Source: Warburgia ugandensis
Lineage: Eukaryota > Streptophyta > Magnoliopsida > Canellales > Canellaceae
Direction of reading: 5' to 3'
Assembly: GCA_035236585.1 (NCBI GenBank)
Contig: CP141139.1
Coordinates: 20,104,990 to 20,168,989, forward strand
Length of the DNA: 64,000 bases
Numbering within the stretch: position 1 is the first letter of the stretch; the number at the start of each line of letters is the position of its first letter. A model generated the notes under the pieces. It saw only the letters and a list, made by a program, of their open reading frames with translations. It did not search any database and had not been told where the DNA came from. The position numbers and the translations under genes were made by a program. Of this stretch, positions 47,583 to 60,470 are shown piece by piece.

Positions 47583-49985
47583 TCCCCCCACCTTGAGTTC
47601 TCTAAGTAGAACACAGCCCAGAACCCCATTTTTGTAGACTCCAACAAATGGGACTGTCAAAAGTTTATCCTGGAATAAGTGGGAACAAAGCAAGATTAAA
47701 TTCTTCAAATCATATCACTGCTTTAACCTGTCAACTTTGGCATTTTTTTTTGTTTACTTTTCTCGCTATTTCTTCTCTTTTAGACAGATCGCTTTCTGTG
47801 GTTGAAGATTAATGGGAATCAATAGCTGATCTCACGCCAAAATCATCATCATCCATCATTGATTAATCTTCTCAACAAATCAGCACTGAGTTATGTAGAA
47901 AATTCGCGCATGAGCCCACAACTATAGCCGGAACTTGGAATCAAACCTCAAATCATGCGGTCTAGCGATTCGGAACGATTCTTTTTTCTTTTCTTTTGCT
48001 TACCATTTCGGTAATGTTCTTCATGTGATTTTGGTGCAGAGTATAAATTAATGCAGACCCTTTTGGCCTCTACTCCATGGTATCTAAAACTTCTTTGAGC
48101 AAAATTTGCCAGCACCTGTGCGTGGAACAATATATCAAATCCTAAAATATCATTACTAGAAATAGTATAGGGAAGTTGATGAGCATTCTCGTTCACTACC
48201 TTTCTCTTTTTCTTTCTTTCTTCTGGTTTTCATATGAGAATTTCCTTTTCTTTCTCTACAAAAATGCACTATTACTCATTATTACTGTTAGTAGTTGTAC
48301 TATTTGCTTCTGATCAATAGGAAGAGGAATGAAAAAAGAAAAAGCTTATGATGAGCATCTATTTGAGTCGATCATTTCCAAGATCTAATTCCAGTTTTTT
48401 CGTACATAGTGGAAATGCGTCACAAGCTGCAGTTTTACGCTTAAGGGAAGAAATGTTCTCGGTTGATGCAGGACCTGGGACCCTCAGAATTTTTATGTAA
48501 GATGAGCCTACAGGAGTGCCAATCAACCGAGCCACCAGGTTTGAGAATAAGGTGGGATCCCTGGATGTAGTGGCTGGTGAATCACTGATCCACAAGCTGA
48601 TTTTGAAGAGATTCTTCATCGATCTAGTGGCCAGTAAATCACTTATCAAGCTTGGTCACTTTGTACAAGTCTGCTTTCTTCACGTATTCGTAGAGGAGGA
48701 TGGTGTGATAAAAAGCGGGTACGAGATACTGCTGTATTTTTTGGGCTTTGACTCTCCTTTCTTGCTTCGTTAGAAAGTATAATGGCATGCAAACTCCTAT
48801 TTTCCATGATTCTATGTCGAGTGGCATATTTTTTTAAAGAAAAACAAAAGTAAAGATGGGGACACTTTTCTAACACCATTCGCCCGCTGGTTTCCACCTT
48901 CTCTGTCGGCGAGATGGAATCTTGACCATTAATATTCATATTGTTTGGTGTATTCATCCGTCGTACACGCACCGCTAAAAGTAAATGTCAGTCCTAGGTG
49001 ATCAGTGATTCAAACTGTTCATCTTGTGGGCTGCACTTTTAGACAGGCGATATCCCAAAAATACTGGATGATCCTAACCCTCTAATTCGTAAGATTTGAG
49101 TACTCTTCTCTCCTTTTTTTTAATATTTTGAGTCATCCATTTTTTTTCTCTCCAGAAAAAGTAATGGCTAGATCATACTATCGGTAGAGCCAATCTAAGA
49201 TGTTGATCAGAAGATGAGTGGTTAGACTCACCAAGTGTCTAGGTCCATATCAACTTTTGGTGCTTGTAAACGGCACTTGTCAAGAATGAAGATGTTACCT
49301 TATCAGGATCAGCCAATGATGATTTACGAGCTTGCAAAGGAAGGTTCTTATTGATGATTTACAAGAAAAATTTATTGACAGTGGTTAGTTTTTTCTTTGG
49401 TTGGCATGATGTAGATCTTCTCGATCTATCAATAAAATACCATCATTACCATTCAGAAAACCATTACACAGTTTAATTCATTCATGGAGAGGGGTTTCCG
49501 GGATAGCCTATATAAATACAGCCAGCAGATGGAGGGTGTGGATCACCAAAAGCTGGGTCCATATATATGTTCTTTCAGTTGCACTAACTCCTTGAATTTT
49601 GCACGCACAGGAACCATGTAAGAAATATAAACCATGGGATTTAAGTTGAAACTTAAAGTGTATCTCTATACCCATACTTGATATGTAACAGCATTCAGCT
49701 CTTCAATTTGAACTAATATAATTAGCTCTTAAAGGCTGTTATAATTCTCAAAGGAGTAGCGGATGCTTAATAAAAATGTGTTTAATATATCTGTAGAGTT
49801 GTTGTCAAGAATTAAAATGGAATATCATCTCCTTAACAGAAGGTTAGTCTAACTTAAGCTGGCATGATTTGCTTGACATGAACCAAGGTTAGTCTAGCTT
49901 CATATTACATGCTACCTTTAGTCTAGCTTGAGATGAGATGCTTCTGATTCCATCTCCAGGAATCTCAACATTCGTACAATGCTTC
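47583..49985. other. upstream region of transporter 2, no certain gene
   Basis: A minus-strand open frame at 48649-48359 encodes MISDLLATRSMKNLFKISLW and later ILRVPGPASTENISSLKRK. The composition looks protein-like but no family, splice site or neighbour supports it. The rest has no recognised feature. Confidence 0.3.
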
Positions 49986-49990
49986 AGATG

Positions 49991-50225
49991 TGTTAGAGAT
50001 AGAAATATTATTAGCCCACCTTTAGCTTAAGCTACTAGGTTGAATGGTAATCCAACATTGTATTAGAGCCTTGTTGACCAAAAGACCGTGATTTTGAATC
50101 TTGGGGACCCTTAGTCATTAAATTCACTTGCATGAGACTAAAAATGGCCTTACCTGTGAGGGGTGTGTTAGAGATATATATTGCTGGCCCACTTCTTATT
50201 ATCATAATTGAATGGTAATATAACA
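49991..50225 (+). mobile_element. TRIM (miniature LTR retrotransposon), copy 2, complete
   Basis: The left terminal repeat 49991-50057 (tgttagagatagaaata ... tccaaca) and right repeat 50166-50225 (tgttagagatatatatt ... atataaca) both run TG..CA. After the left repeat comes 'ttgtattagagcc', a decayed tRNA-Met primer site (tggtatcagagcc). Before the right one is a short purine tract 'gtgagggg'. The flanking bases are agatg on both sides (49986-49990 and 50226-50230), a perfect 5-bp target duplication. No coding capacity, as expected for a TRIM. Confidence 0.9.
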
Positions 50226-50230
50226 AGATG

Positions 50231-51877
50231 AGATGACAAAATCCCATCTTAAACAATCTCACCATTAATTGTGCCTATCTCAAGCAATCTCAAGACAGTA
50301 GAATACGAGGTGGATGAAGACCATCTACGGTGTACAAGCGGACCAATTTTTCAGACTGACGTACTCTTGGGCAGGCTATATTTTGCTTGAGATAGCCTAA
50401 TGACCAAGCTATCTCAGCTCCCCCCAGTTCAAGCATCTCATAAACCAACTCACCTCACCACAGGTCAAGCCATCCCATCCTCTCGTCTAATGATCTCTGC
50501 ATCACCCCGCCATCTAACACTCAAGGCATCTCCAACCAGCTCAATTAGTATCACATGTCAAGCCAGACTATCCCCGGAAGAAATATCTGCAAATCGACGG
50601 TTAGGTTTGTGTGCAAAAGTAAGCAGTGTAGATCAGTGTAGGACCACCTTGTACCCTTTCGCCAGCATCTTTACTTAAAAAAATTAACAATAATACTTGT
50701 GGGCACCACATAAGTTCTTGGGCTTGTAGTAGATTAGTGTGCCAAACAAGGCTGTCTTCTGATGGTTGCCAAAAGCTACTACAAGGGGAAAGAAACCAGA
50801 TCTTACAACTTTATATATGGACGTCCAGCATTCATGTGGGAAAGTTGTTGGGTCCCATCAGCATTGATAAATTTGATTTGATGCAACCTGCAGGAGCACC
50901 AATGCCATCCACTTCATATGGTTCCTGGGTGACATCTTCCCCAAAATATGCGGAGATGATGTCAACTGGTCTACAATAATGCAACTAAGCCGGTGGAAAG
51001 AGCACTTTGGTGGTCCACAAAAAAGGCCCCTTTCTACACCAACTTTACGCTAGTCCATAAATTATTATCTTGTTGCTGTAACATCCATTTAACGTACTAA
51101 GATCACTTTAAGATGGAAGAATAGTTGAGTCCTGGGCTCACCACTATTTACTACAAAACAGCGGTGATTGGTTGAGTATGAAAGCAGAAAAGTGCACTTT
51201 CAGCCATACAAACACAGACAGTCATAATCACTGAATGATCCACAATGAATGAGTACAGTTTTTGGATGTTAAGATCATCCAATCTTGGTAATCTTTATTA
51301 TATAAGATATTTAGAGTTAGAGAAACTAGATGAACAGATTTGATCAACCAAATCGAAACCCACCGTGGTAGGTGGGGGCGAGCACCCTATGAGCCTAGGG
51401 CTGACGATTCGATTGGATTATCCAAAATCTGACTTGATGTGGATTGCGAAAATCCAGACAATGAATTGGGTTGGATTTGGAGTTTAAAATCCAATGTCAA
51501 ATAGATTTGATCTGGATTGGGCATCAAATTAGTGCATTATTCTATGTAATTGTAATTTTGATAAAACTACAATTCTTTTGGGGGGGTGGCGCGGGGGCTA
51601 AGTTCAAATAATCCCGTCTTTTTGGTGAATTTCAACAACCCACCCTGAAATTATTATTTCAAGAACTACCCAGCAATTGGGTGTTATTTTCTAAAACACA
51701 ATTGCCACTGAAATGAGTGGATAATTTCTCCCCTTTCTCTTTTCTCTTTTTTTTTTGTGAAACGTTGGATCACGCACTCACAGATCCATTTTGAGCCATT
51801 GAATTCATGACCGTCCCAATTGAGAACCAACTCTCGCCACTACACCACTAACTGTACCTTTTAGATGATCCAAGTAA

Positions 51878-51920
<43 letters not shown>

Positions 51921-53590
51921 ATATTGAAAGGTGTTTTTTTCCTTCTTTTTTTCTTTTTCTTTTTTTTTTTTTAATCACGGTTTTCAGATTCCTTTCAAAT
52001 CAGATGGCTAATTCGACCATTCTACGCCTTTTTGCTGTAGCATTCCTGAAGATAAATTTTAGACCTTGGGTGTTTATCAGTCGAGCAAAAAGGGCAAGGG
52101 TCGAACTAACAGAACCGTATTAGAATTGAGATTCACCATTTTCATCTCAGCCAACATAACACATAAGAAAGCCTAAATATATTCCTTCATAAACAGCTTT
52201 ACTTCTAAGTTGTGTGAGGCCCAAGACTTACTTTTTGCAGTCACAGTCAAGATGGCTTATGAGTGAGCCTAAATGTACCACCAGCCAAACTGAGAAAAGC
52301 TGATAGAAACAGGAAAATAGAAATACCAGTAATTTGTTACTCCAAATATCGAGAAACATTAGCTATCCAAGATGGTATATATCTGCTTTCTCAGAAGACT
52401 TCCCCCCAACAGAGGGAAGAGATTCTGCATCATGGAGTTGCCAGATGAATGTCCTAGCTCCTTGCACTGATGGGCGTACCATGTTTCTTTCTAGAAATCT
52501 TCTCGACATACAGGGCAAAATTGATTTTGGTCTTCAGACATTCAGTCTGAGTCCAAATGGAGTTCAAACAGGATGAACCTGCAAAGGAAAAGCAGCAGCA
52601 GCATGCTCAGCACTCTTGTTGAGAGAAGCTTGTAGCTTCAAAAAAACAAATTTCAGAAGCTCAAAAGACCACAAATTCAGTGTCCAATAGCAGAGCATAT
52701 AAAGAAAATCATTACCACTTACGAAGTATCTTGAGAATTTGCTAAAGGTAGAACAAACAGAATTCTGCCAAGACTGAGAATCATCAGCTATATATAGCTT
52801 CAGATTCTGATACACGGGCTTACATGTGAAAGAAGAACGGGAGGCTATGACTTACTGGCATGTCTTATTCAACTAGCATATAATTTAAGAAGATACAGTT
52901 CCCGAAGGAATTATTTCAGAACTGTTACAGGAAGCAAAAGTTATACCTCCGACAAGAAAACAGGATGTACTCACCCAAAGCCTGCTTGATTTGTTTGCTG
53001 AAGAGACATCCTTTATGCATAATTTTTGTGGTTAAATGGTCATCCAATGGCTATATTTAATAGTTTCTATGGTCTTTACAATGTTCATGTTCACCGGAAC
53101 AAAAAAAGGGAGAAAAAGCGCCAGCAGTTGGCAGAAGGGGCCTGACAAAAGCTCAGTTGGAAACTAAGCATGCACATTAGTGAGAAGGTAATGCATTGCA
53201 AAGCTATAGTTATTTTATACTATAGACTGAAGAACCTCCAAATTGCTATCTTGTCTCCAAATTCCAAATGATGAGAGCTAACATGGATCAAAGTTCCAAC
53301 ATTATAAGGCAGTGAACAACCATCTGGGAAAAACTGCAACTTAAAAGCGACTGGTGGCAGATTTACCAATCTCAGCATGAACAATGGACCAGATGGACCA
53401 AACAACAAAAAGTTCCAGATGCATTAGTCTCAAACAACTACTCATATGAACAACAACATGGAAAAGCATAAGATCACAACACATAACAGAGCCTCCAAAA
53501 AGATACCCTACAATGAGAAGGAGGCAACAGTTTCTTTCAAGCACAACTTTCATGAGAGCCCCAGTTACCTGAATATTTCTGAACTCCATC
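50231..53590. other. intergenic and 3' flank of the acidic-tail gene
   Basis: Holds a (CT)n microsatellite at 51882-51918 and T-rich tracts. A minus-strand frame near 52564-52640 encodes ASLNKSAEHAAAAFPLQ before a possible donor, but no joining exon was found. The stretch just below 53591 is the presumed 3' UTR. Confidence 0.35.
51882..51918. repeat. (CT)n microsatellite
   Basis: Uninterrupted CT run of about 37 bp. Confidence 0.95.
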
Positions 53591-56192
53591 TTATTCGTCA
53601 TCACTGGAAGACTCTAGAGGCATTTCATCTGGTACACCTGTCGAAGCAGCATCCTACAAGGCAAACGAGTTAATTACATAAAGACCAGCATATTAAATAA
53701 GATAGTTTAAAAGAGTATTGCTTCGTTAATAAATGCAGGGAAATTAAAGATGTAGCACAGTCGTGCAAGAAGGAGCCTCTCTCTAGGGTGACAGGGTTCA
53801 AAAGCTGCACATGGGTGCATGTGTCTAACATTCAAAAAGGAAAAAAAAAATGCAAGTAAGAAAGGATGTTTATCTCGTACCGGAATTTTATCCCAATCCT
53901 TCAACTTGGAATCAGTAAGCATATAGCTGTCACGTAAAGGAGCCCACCCAGGCTCATCAATCCTTCCTTTTGCATCCTGCAAACACAAAAATTTAAGTTA
54001 CAAGATTGTTAGCAGATGCATACCACATTCATATGAAACACGTAATCTTATATTTAATTAAGGACCATATCTAAAGTTCAGCACAAGAAGAGGAGCCTTG
54101 GTGCAACGGTAAAAGTTGTCGTCATGTGACCTTGAGGTCACAGGTTCAAGGCGTGGAATCAGCCTCTTGCAAAATGCAAGGTAAGGCTGTCTACTATGGG
54201 CCCTTGTGGTCCACCCCTTCCCCAGACCCCGCATAGGCAGGAGCTTCATGCAACGGGGCTGCCCTTTTCTTTTTTAATCTAAAGTTCAGCACAAGGCAAA
54301 AGGTTCCCATAAGATGTTGCATAGTTGGTTTCACATTACAAGAATGCTGCATAAACACAGCTCCAGTTAAATTACTACGAGAGAAAGGAATACTTGTACA
54401 GCACAACACCATAAGAAACATCGTCTTTCTTTACATGATTTTGTTTAAAGCAAGTTGAGTTACATAAAAGATGAAATAATACAATTGGACAGCAACTACA
54501 GGAGGAAAACCAAACATTCTTCTTGTCCTTTACAGCTTTAATCAAGATATATATCATGATCAACCAATGAAATGAGAACCATATTCCTCAGTCATTAAGA
54601 GGAATGAACTAGTAAGATACGATAGTCATACAAAATGAACTACATAGACTTAAGCAGATAAAGCAGTCTCTTGTCAAAATATACAGGGTAAAGGTGCATA
54701 CAACGTCTCCATCTAAGGAGGGAATACATGGATTGTCTGTGGGAATAGGGTAATAGATTCTTTACTTGAAGTCTTGTGTGTACATACATGATGCCAAGCT
54801 GGCTTACCGTTTATATTATTTTATTGCTTGTTTTATCTTATTTTGGATATTCAGTTTCTTTATAAGTACTTCTAAAACCGAATCACATTAAAACAGAGAG
54901 CTAGAATCTGCAAGGTCAAAAAACTTACTTGAACCCTTAAAATGTTACACTCAGACAACTCAAAGCCAGAGAGGACCGTTTGACCATTAATCCACAATTT
55001 CTTTCATGGGTCTACCTATCGTACCCCATGAGGTTAGCCTATAAGTTCTGCACCCCTAAGAGGCAAATCAAAAAATCATAATGATCATTGACAGTTGTAG
55101 CCACCCCATTTTGACCCTAGCCAATTAGATAAGAGCCAATCCTTACTTCCCTAACCAATTAGATAAGAGCCAATCCTTACTTCCCAAAGGTGAGCAAACA
55201 AGAATTTTAATCAGCTAAGATACAGCCTATGAAAATACTTTTAACACCCTAAAACAATAGTCCTACAATCTCAGTAGTCCAATTTCATTCACTGTAGACA
55301 ATCACCTAGTGTTGCGCTACTCATTTCTGCTCGCCTTAGACCCACTCAATTCACCTACCATGTTCCTCAGCTAACCTGCATTGTCCATTCATATTCCATC
55401 CTATGTAGTCACAGAAGCAACTAGTCGCAAGGCGCATGGGTGCGACTTGATTTTGGGTAAGCACAGGGGGAAAAGTTGCAGTGCGACTAGGCACAACTAG
55501 TTGTGCCTAGCGCACCTCACAACTTTTGCGCACTCCATTCCAGGCGCCATGATCATCGATTTTGCTTCGTCAAAGATGAGAACAGGTAAGAGGAGAAAGG
55601 GAAATGCAGATTTTGCCGGAAAACACACCATTTCCATACGTCAGTCGTCTATTCCTTAAAACGACACAGATCATCAAATTTTCTTAGGGCTTTGGTTCTT
55701 ACTCGTGTGCTGAAGAGATTGATAGGCTCGGCTGTCGTCTTCTCTTGCCACCACCCCCCCATTCATCTTCCTCTTCCTCCTCTCTCTCTTAAGAAAGGTG
55801 GTGCCATTATCAATTATGGCCCCTCCCTTTAAAAGAAAATTCTAACTTATATTATATATTTATAAAATGGGTTTTTAATTTGCGCCTTGTCGTCAGGTCA
55901 CGCAACTAGGCGCGCCTAGTCCCCCTAGGCGCAAGTCGCACCCCTTGCACCTGGGTGTGCCTGCAACTACATAGATTCCATCCATCTTGCCCTACAATTC
56001 AATTTAGTTCCACATCCGAACAAAGAAAAGAGTGGAATAAAGGAGAAGTAATAGCAACTGAAATAAAGAAGATAAAGTACTTACTTCAAAGTAAAAAGTA
56101 TCTTCATTAGTCTCATGAAAGCTGATTAAGGAGACGTTGCTACTGACGCAAAACCTTGGAGCTTGGAAAAAGCTTGAACAGGGATTTTCCAT
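53591..56192 (-). CDS. small protein with acidic Ser/Asp/Glu tail, unknown family
   Basis: Three exons on the minus strand, all phase 0 with GT-AG borders: 56192-56085 (36 codons, MENPCSSFFQAPRFC ... EDTFYFE), 53976-53881 (32 codons, DAKGRIDEPGWAPLRDSYML, then TDSKLKDWDKIP) and 53653-53591 (20 codons plus stop, DAASTGVPDEM ... SSSDDE). The joined product is 88 residues if translation starts at MENP. The segment RDSYMLTDSKLKDWDKIP followed by an acidic SSSDDE tail looks strongly conserved-protein-like. The acidic serines resemble casein-kinase-2 sites (inference). I do not recognise the family. A good acceptor (ccttcag) sits right before the ATG, so either a 5' UTR intron ends there or further coding exons lie upstream, beyond the LINE at 56455. 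The large intron holds a SINE and a hAT-type MITE. Confidence 0.7.
54088..54276 (+). mobile_element. Au-type SINE, full length with perfect target duplication
   Basis: The tRNA-derived head 'gaggagccttggtgcaacgg' is followed by the B box 'ggttcaaggc', the body 'cttgtggtccaccccttccc' and a T-rich end. The flanks 'atctaaagttcagcacaag' (54069-54087) and 54277-54295 are identical over 19 bp. SINEs are copied by LINE enzymes; the intact duplication suggests a fairly recent insertion. It lies in an intron of the acidic-tail gene, antisense to it. Confidence 0.92.
55121..55188. repeat. 34-bp tandem duplication
   Basis: 'ccaattagataagagccaat' plus 'ccttacttccc...' occurs twice in direct succession (55121-55154 and 55155-55188). 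Confidence 0.85.
55401..55974. mobile_element. hAT-type MITE with 8-bp target duplication
   Basis: The ends 'ctatgtagtcac' and 'gcaactacatag' are inverted. The flanks 'attccatc' at 55393-55400 and 55975-55982 are identical, the 8-bp signature of hAT elements. The interior is GC-richer near both ends, with palindromic words such as 'ggcacaactagttgtgcc' and 'ctaggcgcgcctag'. No coding sequence. It sits in an intron of the acidic-tail gene. Confidence 0.85.
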
Positions 56193-56454
56193 CTGAAGGC
56201 AGGGGTTCAAAGCAACCTCTGAGGTAACTCCAACTCTTAACTACATTTGGAGGTTTCAACCTAAGTAAATTTCGTTCATGCATTTGGATTATTTGAAGGC
56301 AGTTCATTTTTGGTTTCACTTTCTATGGCTTGTTTCAGTTTACTTTATTTTTGAACTCTTGTTGTTGGTTCAGTTTTATTAGTTTCAGTACTTTTCCTTT
56401 CTTTAGTTAATTCTGTAAGTGCGTGTTTCTGGTATCGGCTATAGTACTTGTGTG

Positions 56455-58436
56455 GCGCAAGCTTTCTTATGAAAACTTAGCACTATCAAATCCACATGAG
56501 TTTTGCAGAGGCCATAGCATGCTAAAATGCCTATGACTATCTCTAGGAAACTTGAACAAATCCCGTGGAACTTTCTCTGGGGAGACTTTGAAGGGAACGA
56601 GAAACTTCACTCGGTTGCTTCGGAACGAGTCTGTAAACCTCTCAAAATGGGAGATCTGGGTATTGGGAAACTTAGAGAGCATAATCAAGTTCTCTTGTCT
56701 AAATGGCCATGAAGGTAAGGAGCAGAAGAGAAGCGTTTATGGCGAGCAGACTTAATGAAAGGTGTAAACTTTATAGTCCATGGTGGATTGGATCCCATGA
56801 ATGCTCTAAAGGATCCTTAGTTTGGAGGCACATTATAAGCAACTCGGACATTTTTAAGTACCCAACCAAGGTCAAAGCCTATGCTTGAAACAAAATGAAG
56901 TTGTGGCACAACTCCTGGATATCTGATCGACCATTGAGAGAGGCATACAGCAGAATTTTCAGATTTGCACTTAATCCATAGGCCACTATTAAAGACCAGT
57001 ACACCTTATCAAATGACAGCTTTGATTGGATCATTCAGCAGAAAGGCCTCTAAGAATGTTTGAGCAGGAATAGATGATGAGCTTAAATCAAGACTAAACA
57101 ATTATCTCATCATCACAGATAGGAATACTGCATCTTCTGGACCAAAAGTACTAGTGGCAGCTACTCTGTTGAGTCAGGCTATATATGTTAGACCTCCTTT
57201 GAGAATGAAAGGGAACCTGTCAACCTTTGACAAAGTCTAAAGCTCCTCCTAAAGTGCAATTCTTCACATGGCTCTGTTGCACAGTATAGTACTTTTGATA
57301 AGCTGAACTCACGAGGTTTCACTGGCTCTTCTTGGTATAATTTCTGCAGAGAAGAAGTGAGTCAATTGATCACAATATGATTCGCTGGTCTATGGCAAAG
57401 GAGGTCTGGAACTGAATCTTTCAGACATTTGGAATGTCTTGGACTATCCCAAGCTTCATTTTTATCTTTGTTTGCAGTTGGGTACCAAATTTAACAGGAG
57501 CCAGAGTCTCTCGGACCTGTTGCTTTCTGGCTGGTGTCTGGGGTCTGTGGCTTGAAAGAAACTTCTGGTGTTTTCGAGTTAAGAGCAAGCCTTCCACTCT
57601 TCTATGTGACAACATTTTGAGGATGTTACCCTTTGGACCTCTATTACTAAAGATTTCTCATTGTACTCTGAAAATAACATTGCCAGAGATTGGAATAACA
57701 TCATACAAGACACTAGCAGGAGGGATAAGCCTAAACCTTGATGGAATCCACCTCCTTCAGTTTGGTTTAAACTGAATTCTGTTGAGGCCTGCTACTTCAA
57801 CCTGGTCCAGAAGGAGTGGGTGGAATGCTCACTACCACAAAGGTCAGATCATCTTCAAAGCTTCAGGTCCCTTGAGGTAATGTCATTCCACCAAAGCAGA
57901 AGTCGCGGCTTTAGTTTCTGCTGTTCATAATCGGGCCATCTTTAAAGTCCAATCACTTATCATTTGAGCGGACTCTCTAAACACCACCAAATGGCTCAAA
58001 TACAGAGGTAGAAGACCATGGAGGTTCTGGGATGTATCAGATAGCAGAGACATGCCTTTACGATATTCAGTATACTACTTCTCATGTCTATCGTTCAGCC
58101 AATACAATTGCATGAAGTAGTATATTGAATGATAGGATAGACAGAAAAGTTCATGGGGCTATACTTGATGACATGAAAGTTAACGTTTCTGTCTATGCCT
58201 CATGAAATTATTGAAACTTCCTCCTAGTTTTCTATGTCTATGGTAATCTGGGTTTCAGGATGAGTACTCTCGCTGTATAACTGGATTTCCTCTGTCACTG
58301 GTAGTCTTCAGCTATCATATGTGATACTCTTTGTTGTATGAATGGAATTTAGATTTCCTCAATCTATCTCCTTTTTGTACAGCCACAGGGAGGGCTGTTC
58401 TCCCCCAATCAATAAAATTTACCTTCTTTCAAAAGA
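56455..58436 (+). mobile_element. L1-type LINE, 5'-truncated ORF2 with RNase H and 3' end
   Basis: 56527-56712 encodes the reverse transcriptase tail (ISRKLEQIPWNFLWGDFEGN, then RVCKPLKMGDLGIGKLREHN). About 57265-57350 matches the zf-RVT region (TWLCC, YFDKLNSRGF, SSWYNFC). About 57755-58130 encodes an RNase H-like domain: PKPWNPPPSVWFKLN, STKAEVAALVSAV (catalytic Glu), ADSLNTTKWL (catalytic Asp) and HVYRSANTIA. The 3' end has 'caatcaataaaatttacc'. Stops throughout make it inactive. The 5' part is absent, as usual for target-primed insertion. It lies next to, or in an upstream intron of, the acidic-tail gene, in the opposite orientation. Confidence 0.82.
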
Positions 58437-59326
58437 AGTCCAATTTTAAGACCCTTGATCAATGACCTTTAGTAGGCTGTAACTACAGATTCAATTGGTG
58501 ATGTGTCTTCCCATTGAGAAATGTAAATCTCAACCCCAGGTTGGAAGATCAGTCAAGAGTCAAAACAGATCTGTCGCCTCTTTTTATAAGTGGCAACTCC
58601 CTACAGATTGCTTGATTAATAACTGTGATTGTGTCTCAGACACCCAGATGATTAGCTCTAAATCTATGACTCCCTTCACATTTCATAAATGTCTCCCATT
58701 ATCCATATACATCTCTTTAGTCATTCTAAAAGTGTGTTACAACAGTACTAACTATAAAGATAAGTCTGTAGCATCCTTTGAATAACAAACAAGAAAGGTG
58801 ACTCATTAGGTAGGATGGATAGATGTGGTGCAATTGCTGAAACTATGCCAGCTTTTTCTAAAGTGATCGATATATGCACACCCTTTTTAATAGGCTGCAC
58901 ACAGATCCCACACTTTGACAAGTTATAACTCCAATCAGGCTCGCCTCTTGGAAGATCTGAACCGTACACAATCTTGTATGCATCGAAGCTCCCACGTATG
59001 CAGGGTCCAGGGAAAGGGCAGACCACAAGGGCCTATAGTAGAGCATCCGAGAGGAGCTATGCGTCAAAAGAAATTCATCCATTGGATGATGCCAGCCACT
59101 ATTTCCTAGAGTTTTCAGATGGATACTAAACAGTTACACCATCTATTTTTCAACTTAAAGAAGCATATTCATCTAGATCAGTGCATAATCATCTGGGACG
59201 CAAACAAACTTGCCAATGGTTTGGGACTTCCAAAAGGTGGGCCAAGTTGGAGTTATAGCTTGCCAAAGAGTGGATGGGCCATAGGCATGCCACTATGAAA
59301 AGAAGTGGGATAGACCATGGGTGTGC
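58437..59326. other. intergenic with a SINE fragment
   Basis: 58977-59040 matches the 3' part of the Au SINE on the minus strand ('aagctccca', 'cagggtccag', 'gaccacaagggcctatagta'). The rest of the SINE is missing. Nothing else is recognised. Confidence 0.55.
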
Positions 59327-60407
59327 TGTTGAGTGTCCATTTTTATACAAAATACCCGAACTTTTGCATTGTTTTAGTGCATTTTATAGTTTATTTTCAT
59401 ACTTCTATGATAGATTTGCACTAAACTGCTTTAAAAAATGACATCTAACCTTAATTTTACGTATTTTTATGGTCAAATAGACATTTGTAGGTAAGTACGC
59501 ATTAAACTACTAATTAAGACCTTTTATGCATTTTCTAGGTTGTAGATCAAGGGACGTTTGGAGAATAAAGGATTAGATCTAGCCAATAAACCTTCCAGAT
59601 AACAAATCAAGTTCAGATGAAAACAAATGGCCCAAATCAAGCTAGGATGAACTTTGGATAATCCAGATCACATCAAAAAGCAATAGCCTACCTTCTAACA
59701 GTTTCCAAGTGTAGAGGAGGTACCGGTATCATTTTTAGAGCAATTACAAATCCGATACATGCAACCACCTTTTGGGCTGTCATTAGTACATGTAAAGGTA
59801 GTAAACTCCATGCATGCATTCATCACCTCACTACCCTCACACGTGGAATCTCCCATGCTAGCCCAAGACTTCCACGCATTTTACACTCTTTCCGAAACAT
59901 AAACCCATGCAACTAGGGCCCATAAAGTCTACACAATTTCACCATTTATTCTAGCTTGAAGAAAATGTGTAATCAAGAGAGAAAATGGGAAACTAAAAAC
60001 ATTCAAATTTGGAATAAAATAAACCGAAAACCTATGGCTTACAATTAAGGACCTAAAGGATGAATCAATGGCCATGATCATCCTAACTTAGGGCTCTCTT
60101 TAAAAAAATCCTAAAATGGAAAGCTAGGTGGCAAGGTGATTGACTTAAACGAAGCTATGTTTAGACTTTTTGGAGTCTTAGAATGAATATAAAATGGACG
60201 GATTTTTTCTTTTTTGCATGGAAGAAGATTGGCTACTTCAGAGGATTGTTACAATAAGATTTTGGATAGCTAGGAAAGTCTTCAAGGGGGATGAACTTAG
60301 ACATATTCAAAATGATATGAGGAGAGAAATAAGGGCCAAAGAGAGATTCTAAGGCAGCTGCCTATATGGACCAATTAAGGGCCTCCAATAAAAGGCAAGC
60401 TACATTG

Positions 60408-60470
<63 letters not shown>

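Noticed and set aside
48359..48649. 96-codon minus-strand open frame with protein-like composition
   Set aside because: No recognised family, no partner exons and no supporting signals; mentioned only as a possibility.
52564..52815. Possible exon ending ASLNKSAEHAAAAFPLQ on the minus strand
   Set aside because: It lies downstream of the stop codon of the acidic-tail gene and no joining exon was found; may be 3' UTR or chance.
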